Positions 54,401-64,000 of a stretch of 64,000 nt of DNA are shown here, piece after piece (position 1 is the first letter of the stretch; every line of letters begins with the position of its first letter). The stretch comes from Piscicola geometra. Lineage: Eukaryota; Annelida; Clitellata; Hirudinida; Piscicolidae. The translations under genes and the position numbers were made by a program. The notes beneath the pieces are model-generated. The model did not search any database, was not told the origin of the DNA, and worked only from the letters and a program-made list of their open reading frames with translations. The stretch lies in the NCBI GenBank assembly GCA_943735955.1, contig OX030956.1:12936400-13000399 (forward strand), read 5' to 3'.

Positions 54401-57119
54401 ACCAAACATGCTACTTTATTTATGCTTCGCTTATTAAATTTAAAAATATAGTTTTTGGCTTTATCATTTTAAATTTTTAAACAATTCATGCTTTGCTCAA
54501 ATTATTTTGTTTAACCATTTTTTCTTTAAAAAAATGTTTAAACCATTTTGAATTATGGCTGCTTTAATATGTTGGGAGTTGTAAGAGTGTTGGAAAAATC
54601 ACCTTGAGAATGTCGTCGTGATTGTTGTTGAGGTCGTCAGAAGAAGCGAATGTTACATTTTGTTGTATTGGTTGAGTGGTTTGGTAATGCAGCTGTTGTT
54701 GTTGTTGTTGTTGGTTTTGTTGTTGTATTTGTTGTTGGTTTTGTTGTTGGGTTTGTAGATGCTGTTGCGTGTAATGTTGAGTTGTAGGCAAGTTCTGTGT
54801 TGTGTGGAGTTGTTGAGTTGTGTTCATTTGAGAAGAAACCAGCGGCAAAGAGTTTGTTATGGTGTTGTATGGGCGGGAGTTAAACGTCTCAATGTTTTTG
54901 TTGAGATTGTTTATTTTTTCGACTGAAGCTGTGGTATAGTAGTTCAGTCCATCGTAGCTTCTTGTGACAGCTGAAAAGTTGATGAAATATTAATTTTTTA
55001 AATCAAATAATGTTTAAATAATTTTTTTTATTATTTAAAATAATTGTTAAATAATTTTTTTGTTTATTTAAAATAATTGTTAAAAAATTTTTTTGTTTAT
55101 TTAAAATAATTGTTAAATAATTTTTTTTAATTTAAAATAATTGTTAAATAATTATTTTCCACAATAAAGATAAGTTTTTTGAACTTAAGTTATGGAAAGA
55201 ATGCTTTCGAAGGAGATAATTGTGAGAAAACTAGATGTTTCAGCGGCTTATGCACCGCTTGAAATATCGTATGTGTCAATGTATGAAATTTCAAGATGTC
55301 GATAATTGTCTCCTTAATAACGCTGGCTGCTATTAAGTGGTCGTCGTGGTTGTTGGTATGTGTGTTGGCTCAAGACAATGATGTTTGTGATTTCAATGAA
55401 AATTTATTTTTGAAATTAACTTTTGGAATAAATTAGTTGTAAACAATATTCGGGACTTTACGCCTCACCATCAAAACGCTTTTCCAAGCTATGTTAGCAT
55501 GGTAGACCGTTAGTCAGTTACACATCTGACTACTGCCATAATTACCAAGACAATGGAAACTCTTAGAATGGGGAAAGATGGGAAATCGCATGGAAGGTAA
55601 GGTGATAGGCATGGAGGTGTTCGGAGTCAATGCCAAAATCCTGACACCTTACTCAGTTACACACGCCATCATTAAGTGACTCATTAATTACCTTTATCGT
55701 TCCATATAAGTGTTAATTAGTCACTTCAATAATATAATATAATTGATTTTTTCTCTTAAATTTCCGTATTACAAAGTAATATTCAACACAATTGTAAAAC
55801 TTTTTCATTAAATTTTTTCATACTTATACTGCTCCATTATAATTTATAATGTATAACTATTTGAAATTATTTTCATAAAAATTGATTTTTACAAAATCTT
55901 ATCAGAAGGTTAAACATATGTCCGAAATAAGAAAGATATAAATGAAACGTTTTTTTCTTTAAAAAATTGAATTTACAAAATTAAGAATATCTGATAATAT
56001 AGTCATTTTAGTAAAAAATAAATTTATCAAAACATGGAAAAGAATCTAAAAATAAATAAAAATTTGAAAAATAATTTCTTACATTGGAAGTAGTTCTTCG
56101 ACCTAAGGTAACTCACGGCGAGTCTCAGAATGGACAACTTGTCGAGTTTACTCCGAACAGACTTCTCGAAGGGCAGAAGACTAGCTAGTCTGTGGTGCGA
56201 GGTTAGATGTGCTTTATGATAAACTGGTGGTTTTGTAGTACTATATAGAAGTTTTTAATATTTAAGAATTATTTATAGATTAATATATTTTTAAAAGTCA
56301 AAGTTTAAATAATAAAGTCGACTACTTCAGAACTGCATTGCCAACCTTTCCAGTTCATAGTTGAGGCGTTCTCTGTGCCTTTTGGAAGGGTTTGAGGGGA
56401 GCTGGTGTTGCAGCACAGGTTGTGTTGTGAGATGGAGGGAGGAGTCAGGGAATGGGGAAGTGGCTTTAGTGGTGCGAGCTGTACTTTTGTTTGTCTGGTT
56501 TGCTTTTTTCTTGTCACTGCTTGTCTTTTTGCCGTGGAAAGCTTCATCGTTTGACCTGATGAAGTGTAATTATTTTTAAAATATTAAGATAGTGAAAGAT
56601 ATGTATGCATATTTAAAATAAAATAATTAAAGTGAAAATTATTGATGAAAATCTATTAGCCATTTTAATCTGAAACCTCCTAAATTATCTACCCATTAAA
56701 GAAAGAAAGACCGTTTTTTATATTCAAAGTTCAGCGCTTTCATTGCTTATGGACCAATAAATCAAGGAGAAAAGAGTCTTTAATGTGACGCAGAAGAGTC
56801 GATAGACACACGTAGATCATCCACAAAGGTTTGTAAAAGACCAGTGAAAGGTTTGATGCTTCGACCATTGTTCTTGTGAGATAACTCATAAAAAAAGTAT
56901 TATAAAACGACTGATTAGGTCTTTGAAATCATTTCAATTTAAAGAAGTTTTATTTAAAACTGAAACTATACTTTCCCAAAACAGTTCATTTCGAATTAAT
57001 CTTCAAAAGTCCATAACTCATTACGGGTATATGACAAGGTCGCATGAGCGGTAGAAAAGCATGGAATGGCCGTTGCGTGCTGCACCAATGGAGGAACCGT
57101 CGATCAGTCTCGATGACAT
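45459..57119 (-). CDS. AHR: Aryl hydrocarbon receptor (AHR/spineless), bHLH-PAS, 12 exons
   Basis: bHLH-PAS transcription factor that pairs with ARNT/Tango. Exons: 57025-57119 (probable), 56346-56555, 56083-56189, 54603-54970, 51665-51757, 51425-51524, 51198-51259, 50859-51091, 50607-50701, 49976-50453, 48504-49853 and 45459-46077; about 1269 residues. The basic region SNPSKRHRERLNYELERL and LASLLPFEKSV, DKLSILRLAVSYLR are AHR-specific. PAS-A starts ALNGFLMVVTEEG, then YLGFHQSDIINH, and TFEVSGKLKALP. PAS-B includes GWNIFGM, YSHIHPLDL, LMKTGTCSLLAYRVIR, WLQSSCRVVYKSGRPEVVEA and RILTDDEGLDMLSKRN. An Asn/Thr-rich insert of about 116 residues (472-587) splits PAS-B. The C-terminal half is Asn/Gln-rich. 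The 50859 donor is ambiguous with 50862. Exon 1 rests on phase and composition only; the frame at 57567-57788 is an alternative. Confidence 0.9.
46588..46750. repeat. 53-bp tandem repeat, three copies
   Basis: The unit contains AATGAACATTTAAAAAGTAT and TTTTAGTGAAAATTATTG. It lies in the last AHR intron. Confidence 0.85.
47220..47632. repeat. TCATCC minisatellite and (CCA)n tract
   Basis: CAT/CCTCATC units (47220-47355) followed by CCA/CAT trinucleotides (47408-47630), within the last AHR intron. Frames through them are Ile/Leu, Met or Val runs and not genes. Confidence 0.88.
51758..54602. other. AHR: AHR intron upstream of the first PAS-A exon (2.8 kb)
   Basis: Mostly AT-rich. Higher-complexity patches lie near 51985-52150 and 54230-54400, but no exon motif is recognised. 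Confidence 0.5.
55005..55157. repeat. AT-rich tandem repeat, about four copies of roughly 38 bp
   Basis: Units contain TTTAAAATAATTGTTAAAT. The repeat is in an AHR intron, just upstream of the 54603-54970 exon in transcript order. Confidence 0.75.
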
Positions 57120-60100
57120 GCTTTGCTCGCTCTGAGCAGTCCTTTGATAGTTAACTAGTTGATAGTCGGTAGTGATTTGATCTTAGATCTCAAAATATTT
57201 GAAAAACTAATTTTTTCGGTTAGTTCATTTATGTATGCAGAATGATTTAAATGATGCGTTTATCAACTATTTAGTATTTCCTTCGAATTGTGATGAATAT
57301 TAAATGAACATCGGTAAAGAGGCAAATGAAAGATGATGATTATCGACCGCTATAAATTATGAATGGCACGCCTAAATGAGCTTAATTAAATGCAGTGATA
57401 CGATCTAATTAGAAGGAGCGGTAGATTGAAAGGATTGAAAGATTGTTTATTTGGTTTAACGGAAAAAATAATTCTAACTCAAATTCAAGTTTTAATAATA
57501 GGTTTTCTTAAAGTGTTTTTAATTTATTTCATAGAAGAAAACTATTATGGATGTGATGGGAAGTAATTACAGGTCGATCGTTTCAGGAAAACTGCGGAGA
57601 TGCCAAGTCTCATTAGTGGCTTCTGAGACGCTTTTGATAGAGTTTTTATCTTGAGAATCTGCATTGAAAAATCTTCGAGCAGTATGATTGGATCTAGAGT
57701 TGATTATACCTTTTGCAAATGACGGAACTTTTTGGAAGATATCTTGAGAAAATAATTTTACTTGAAAATATATTAATACAAAATACAATGGGTTTGAATC
57801 ATAGAACTCTCACGGAAAAAGCAAAGTGTAGTTAAAGGGGGTTTTATTAAAAAACAAAATAATTACGCGAAATTACAGTTTGAATGAGTTTATGCTTTCT
57901 TTCTCACAACCCATGCGACCTACCCTAGAGGAAGACTATATTTCGAAGTATTCTTTTATCTATGTTTTTTAAATGAATTTTTTAAATATAATTTCTATTA
58001 TTTGTCTTTAAAATAATATCGTTTAAAATCAAACTATTTTTTAATTTAGATTAAAAAATAAAAAAATTATATTATTAACTATTTTGTACCCATTTGAACG
58101 AAATTACAACTGATATCATCAATAACTCTCCCATTCTAGATTCGTCATCAACCCTTTTACAGCTCCTCATTCCTCTAAACCGATTGTTTTAATAATTCTA
58201 GAAAGTGATCAGGGTCATTCGACTTTCCCATTGCCACACAATGGCGCCCGCTACGCTTCACTAAGTTTGGCACACGACTGTCTGAGTGTAGTTGTTTGTA
58301 TATAATTTTATGATTTTGTATATATTTATATACGTGTCTTTAAGGGTTTTACCGTCTGTCTAGCCTATGAATTATAGTCTGTAATTCGCTATACCAAACT
58401 GTACTTGTTATGCTGTTATAGAGATAGGAAATGGGCGTCTTCAGTTTTAAATTTTAAATATGTTTTTTTAAACATTTTTTTATTCAATAGGTTAAATAAG
58501 TGTTGAATACTATAATACAACCAAAAAAGATATTCAAGATTTTAGAATTTGACCTACAATTTATCTGGAGTTCAAATGGTATATTCCATAAAAACTGGTA
58601 ATCTCCAAAAAAGACAAACATACAAAAAACAATGAAACTACATACATACAAGCAAACACAGAAAAAAATATACACATACAAGCCGAAAAACAAAAAAGAA
58701 CACAAGCCGAGAAACAAAAAAGAACACAAGCCGAGAAACAAATAAGGAGACAAGCCGAGAAACAAATAAGTAGACAAACAGATGGGGACACGGAGACAAA
58801 CAGATGGGGACACGGAGACAAACAGATGGGGACACGGAGAGGGAATCACGCTGAAGAGAGCAGAAGGCCACAAATGCTGTGTAATTCACGAGTGGAGCTG
58901 TTCACACGATCAAAAGTCATTTCCTTGCGTGACATTTGGTGTCTTTTCGATTCTTGGCGCGAAGTTCGCTTGTTAAATAAATTTATATTTATTTAAAGAT
59001 GTTTAGCAGGGGGTGGAAATGTATTAGATATGATATTTAGGGTAATTTTAATAAAAATTAAAGAATTTTATGCTTTAAAAATGAAAAATTATTTTTTGGA
59101 TTTACATGAAAAATTTTAAAAAACATAATAGTGAAAAATAAATTTAAAAATGGGGTTTTGAAATCTGGTTTGGGGGATTTTTCGGATCGAAGCCATGGCT
59201 TTTAGGGTCAATGGATTTTATGGAAACGATGGAAAGATTAGTCAACAGTCCAAGACTTGAAACTCTGAAAAAGCAATTTTTCATTTGTGGAAGTTGAAAT
59301 TTTAAAAATGATTGGTGTCTATTTTTTTAATAAGCTTTCATCGCTCAATAAAAACTTAGAACATTTTTTTATATGAAACATAAGATATTTGTTTCAAAGA
59401 TTTTTAAAGCTCTTAGATATTTTTCATAAGTGCTAGAAACATAAAATGTAAATCCATGCACCAAATCAACTCTCAGCTACCCTCCATGCACCCGATCAAA
59501 CTTCAACTTAAATAAAAATTAGAACACTTAAACAAACTTTGCAAGCGAAGTTCTGTGCTCTTAAACAATATTTTTCAAATAAAACACAAGATATGAAAAT
59601 AATTGCACAAATATTTGATACGGCATATCTTTTTTGGTATTGACCTAATAGTAAATATTAAATGATTGAAAAGTTTCTTTTACTATGATAAGAGCAAAAT
59701 AGTAAGTGAAAGGTTTAAAAATTGTAATTTTAATTTTCATTAACACTTCGTTGATTCCTTTGTCAACTTCTCTTTTGGGACACCAGATTATATTTATAAA
59801 AGTATAAAAACAAAAATTGAATTAAGAGATTCTTTATTAAAGTTATTTTTTCATTTCTTTTTTTTTCAATAATAAAATGCAAATTTAAACAATTTCAACA
59901 ACGGATTATTTCATTAGTTTAATTTCTCTGAAGCTAATTGTTTTTTACGTTTAAAATTTTGAAAATTTATTTATTAATAATATATGAGTGATTTGTAAGC
60001 AATAGAATAATTTAGAACTCTTACTTTTTCTTTTTCTTGCTTGTGTACATCGTGAACAAGTCTCAGACTCAAAAATAATATAAAACAAAAATTCAACTTC

Positions 60101-61353
60101 AAAAATATATTTTTTAGAAAAAGAACACTTTCTTGGTAATGACGTTAAACTATTAATTTGTTAATATAGCTTTTTATTTTTTAAAAGCTTGATTCATTGG
60201 AGGATGAAAAAAACTTTAAGCCAATCATTGACGCCTCGTGCGCAGGTAAGTGCTTTTCTATTGGTGGAGACTTATTGATTAGCAAGCCAAGCTAGCCTGA
60301 AGAAAAGTCTTAAAAGCTTTGTGCATGTCGATCTTTATATATATAATAATGATAGTAACTATAAGAAGTTATGTCCACTTTTGAATAATTTAAATTACTA
60401 GAAGTTTAAATAATAATAAAAAAACATTTGTAAAAGGAATATTTATCAAACATAGATTTCAGCAAAGATACTGTTGCATTTTAAATTTTTATCGTCGTAT
60501 AACAGTGTTAATTCAATTCTTTATCACTTTTCCATTAAAACCACTCAAGCGGAATAGTTCTTTTTAATGTCCTTTCAGTGGATGTGGTGAAAACTATATT
60601 CTCAAATGTAAACATTTTTATTTTTCTTAGCATCCTGTTTTATACTATCCAGGTCGTAATAGTTTTTCCTCGAGGGTGGGGTTTTCTAACTTTTCTCAAT
60701 CTTTTATCCTTCTCTTAGTGCTTTTTTGGTATCTGAATTGTTTTTCCGAAGAATCTATAAATGTAACCGAACACCATTATTCTCCTTTACTAAGGTCCAC
60801 TGGCTTTCTCAAGGTTGATCCAAAGTACAAAGTGTCCTAACAATCATACTTCTTTGCTTTACTACGCGACGAAAACTGAATACGTTTTATGATTATGTAA
60901 AGATTAAAGCGTTTTAAAGAAATTTTTTTTTTAATTTTAATTAGCTTAAACCAAAGCAAAAAAATATATTTCTTCTAAATATTTATGTTCCCATAAAAAA
61001 AAATTTGTGAAAAAAAAACCAAAAAAGTGTATTTCAAAATATTAAATATGAATGAATTCTCCAAAAAGACGAGCCGAATACCGTGAAAAAATAGATTGTT
61101 TTGGACTAAATCACAAATTTCATAGATAAGCCACAAAGGACTAGTGTTGGAAGTAACTCTTGGAAGTCGACATAAATGGTCACTGCAACGAGTATTCACG
61201 TGAATGGTCCCGAAAATGTTGAACGCATTGTGTGTATGGAAAAAAATAATCTGCAAGTGAAAGAAAAACAAATAATGCACGAATGTAAGTGAAACAAAGC
61301 GTCTGAACTTAACTAATATTGCCACATTTATCTGCCGACACTGCATCTCATCA
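57120..61353. other. Intergenic region between AHR and MTHFSD
   Basis: No exon is firmly supported. A 74-codon minus-strand frame at 57567-57788 ends at a phase-2-compatible GTAATT donor and is an alternative or extra 5' exon of AHR. A compound minisatellite lies at 58680-58845; the remainder is AT-rich. Confidence 0.55.
58680..58845. repeat. Compound minisatellite: 24-bp units then 22-bp units
   Basis: Four copies of AAGCCGAGAAACAAA-type 24-mers are followed by three copies of a 22-mer, AAACAGATGGGGACACGGAG plus two bases. The minus-strand frames (Ser/Val/Cys/Leu-rich) are repeat-derived. Confidence 0.88.
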
Positions 61354-63990
61354 CTACTCAACCTTCTTCTCTACAGCAGTCTGGACAGCATCTGCCACAG
61401 GAGCCACCGGAACATGAACCACAGGAGCAGGCATAGGAGCCATATCAGCTTGAACAGCCGCAGGAGCCACAAGAGCCATAGCAGTCTGCCTGGGCTTCTT
61501 GTCAGGGTTGGACTTGGCCATCTCGAGCTTGAGGGCACGGTCCTTGATCGAGAGACCTTCGAGGGCTGCAAGCGCCTTCTCCGCGTCGTTCATCGTCTTG
61601 AAGTTGAGGAAGGCGAATCCGAACTGACCCCTCCAGAAGACCCTCAGTGGGTTGACCATCCGCTCCCTCACCCTACTCTTGAACTGACTCACCTTCAGGT
61701 TCCTGGGCAGACTTCCGACGTACACAGTGCCCTCATCTGCGTTCCTGACCCTTCTCTCCCCCCTGCCCCTCCTCACTTCTCCATCCGGGATCTCCTTTTT
61801 CTTCTCATCATCGGTCACTCCATCACTTCCCAGAGTGTCTGCTGGTTTCTTGTTCCTGTTCCTCGGTCTCTGGTTCCTCCTCCTGCCAAGCCTCTTGCGA
61901 ACCACACTCTCCTTCCTCTCCTCGTCTCCCGTCGTCTCACCGCCCTCCTCTCCTCCTCCTCCCTCTCTCTTCTGCACCGGAGGACGTCTGTTCATCTTTG
62001 GCAGACGCTTCCTCCTCGCCTCAGGGGGCACGACAGCCTCGATGAGCAGCTCGTCAGTCAGTTCCGTTGGAAGCACCTCCTCTCCACTGAGCCTCACGTC
62101 AATGCCCCTCTTCCAGTCCCTGAACCTCACCCTGCGCAGCACTGGCACAAAGGTCATGTACGCCTCGTTGATGAGTTTCCATATCACTCCGGTCGGCCTT
62201 TTCCTCTGCGGTTGGCACTTGATGACTCGAGTGGGCGTGATGATGAAGTCGACGGGAAGGTCGTGCGTCTGCAGGAGGTTCTCTGGCAGCGGGAGCACCT
62301 GGTCATCGTGCACCATCGTCACCACGGGCACCGTCTCGTCCACCACTCCTAATGACGCCATCATCGCGTACTCCAGGTCTGACAGGCCCCCTCCCTTGCC
62401 CACCCTGATGCCTGGGGCGTGGTTAATCAGTGATGATTTTATGCATTCATGAAAAAACCTAATTAGTAATAATAAGAATAAATAATAACACCAGGAAAGA
62501 TGCTCAAAAGTGTTCAAAATCAAATCTTTTGCGAGTAATGGTTGCAGGAGAGAGGAGGCGAGGCACTTACCACTGGTGGAAACTGCAAGAGAGGCAACTA
62601 TCACCAAGTCGACCTTCATCATCTCGTCAATGTCAATCGGCGAGCTGAACTGCTTAACATTCTGAGAATTGAAAGAGAGATGTTTAAACACATCTTTAAC
62701 CTAAATCAAATAATCAAATAAATATAAAACTTTTAACGACGACTTCAGCCTAAACGAAATATTCATATTAATATTCACACGCAACTAGGATCAGCCATTA
62801 GCTTTAAAGCTACCCACTACTATTCATTAACCGGTTCATAATCAATTAACTTCAATCCACGGATAACCATGGATTAAACCTCTCAAATCATCATCATCAT
62901 CATCAAAATTCTCATCATCAACATCATTATCCTCATCATCATCATCCTTCCAGCTCCATGACAACCTCCCTGGAGATGCACTTCAGGAGGGTGGCTTGGT
63001 CGGCGTCTGCTGGAGGCATTACCTTGCTGTACACGTGGTTCAACAACCTCGGAGTCGGCACCAGCAATGTCTTGCCAGCCTGGTGTGAATTGCCAGTTGG
63101 TATTTTTTTATTGTATCAATTTATTAATATTTAATTTATTAATACAATGCAATAAATTATTTGAAAAGACTCAGTTTTAGCACCTTTTATAGTAGAAAAT
63201 AATTAATATTAAATTAATTGATGTTATTATTTATACAATATATTATTTGCAAAGACTATGTGTTATAACAAAGTTATTTGTTTTTTAAAATCACATAAAA
63301 AAATTAAAATCTGTATAAATACAATGCAAGACACAATGAAGATGCTACCATGAGCGTCTTGATCCTGATCTCCTGCAGAGGCCTCATAGGGTCTACTCTG
63401 ACGATCGACGCCCCCTTGAATTCTTCCATTTCAGCCAGTTTCAAACCAGCCTCGTCTGAGCCCTGGGTAAGAAGGGTTTTAGGAGTTTAAGAGTGTTATT
63501 TTGAGGGTTTGCTCTGAGAATGTGAAAATGAACTATTTGTATGTAATATATTCACAAATTCAATTATTCATTTTTGTAAGAGTTAAAAAAATTTATAAAA
63601 GTAATGAATTATATTTTTCAACATTTTATTTTAGATGAATTTTTAAAACGTTTCGTATTTATTTAAAATTTTTGAAAATATTAGTTTTGAAAAATTCTAT
63701 CAAATACACATAAAAAACTTTACTTTAAAAAATTGAAATACTTTGAAATTGGATATTCTTCTTCTTGGAGGCCCTGGGAAAATTTTCAAACCGTCTTTTT
63801 TCATATAATCCCATACTTTTTTTCTGACTTCTACTTTTGTGTCTTCTGCAAATATATCATTGAAATGCCATTCGGGACGTTTACATTTAACACAGATATA
63901 AAAAGGAAAAAACTAGCATTAATTTAAAAAAATATGTATTTTACCTTGGGAAATATTAATCTTTAAACTGTTTTCTTCAAGTTCTGTCAT
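61354..63990 (-). CDS. MTHFSD: MTHFSD: folate-synthetase-like domain plus RRM (6 exons)
   Basis: Methenyltetrahydrofolate-synthetase-domain-containing protein, an RNA-binding family whose catalytic activity is not established. Exons: 63945-63990, 63742-63845, 63349-63462, 62966-63079, 62571-62661 and 61354-62411; frame continuous, about 508 residues. N-terminal motifs match the family order: VRKKVWDYMKKDGL, FPGPPRRRISNFK, IVRVDPMRPLQEIRIKTLM, GKTLLVPTPRL, DLVIVASLAVS, RVGKGGGLSDLEYAMMASLG, VVTMVHDDQV, DFIITPTRVI. A highly basic Arg/Lys/Glu linker follows. The RRM lies at about 380-455, with RNP2 VYVGSL and RNP1-like FGFAFLNF. The Ala/Pro-rich tail ends VEKKVE. The start is the first Met in an in-frame exon, but the frame stays open toward the window edge, so a longer N-terminus cannot be excluded. 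Confidence 0.9.
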
Positions 63991-64000
63991 CTGTTTGTTA

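Noticed and set aside
61414..62452. 312- and 241-codon plus-strand frames
   Set aside because: Antisense shadows of the MTHFSD last exon, which has clear domain matches.

Overview
This window is nuclear DNA from an intron-rich invertebrate animal. It is AT-rich, carries GT-AG introns in every recognisable gene, and holds an unusual load of microsatellites: (TAG)n, (CA)n, (CAT)n, (CCA)n and (CATA)n. Yorkie/YAP, an aryl hydrocarbon receptor, a Bsx/bsh homeobox gene, PINCH and a lamin-tail-domain gene together indicate a bilaterian. A spiralian, for example an annelid, would fit, but that is a guess from general genome character. All gene models below were built by hand from reading-frame continuity, GT/AG boundaries, intron phase and recalled family sequences. 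Every exon chain listed keeps its frame.

Layout: (1) 1-2787, minus: 5' part of a mitochondrial ABC transporter (ABCB10), running off the left edge. (2) 3396-4714, plus: a Cys/Pro-rich protein whose C-terminus I recognise as a lamin tail domain; this combination is the most novel item here. (3) 4715-8650: intergenic, with a tRNA-derived SINE-like element and simple repeats. (4) 8651-20780, minus: Yorkie/YAP in 7 exons. (5) 22424-27698, plus: PINCH (five LIM domains) in 13 exons, divergent from Yorkie. (6) 28718-30429, plus: SLC25A44-type mitochondrial carrier. (7) 32136-38677, plus: TMEM209 in 16 exons, with a complete hAT element (12-bp inverted ends, 8-bp target duplication) in one intron. 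(8) 38678-42887: repeats and a cluster of AATTA homeodomain-type sites. (9) 42888-44928, plus: Bsx/bsh homeobox gene. (10) 45459-57119, minus: aryl hydrocarbon receptor (AHR/spineless) with a large Asn-rich insertion inside PAS-B. (11) 57120-61353: intergenic. (12) 61354-63990, minus: MTHFSD (folate-synthetase-like fold plus RRM).

These are independent housekeeping and developmental genes, not an operon or a pathway cluster. Functional pairings are loose: Yorkie and PINCH both connect to adhesion and growth control, and ABCB10 and SLC25A44 are both mitochondrial inner-membrane transporters. Three traits recur: Asn/Gln/His homopolymers in the regulators, microsatellites lying directly against splice sites, and repeat-derived open frames that are not genes.
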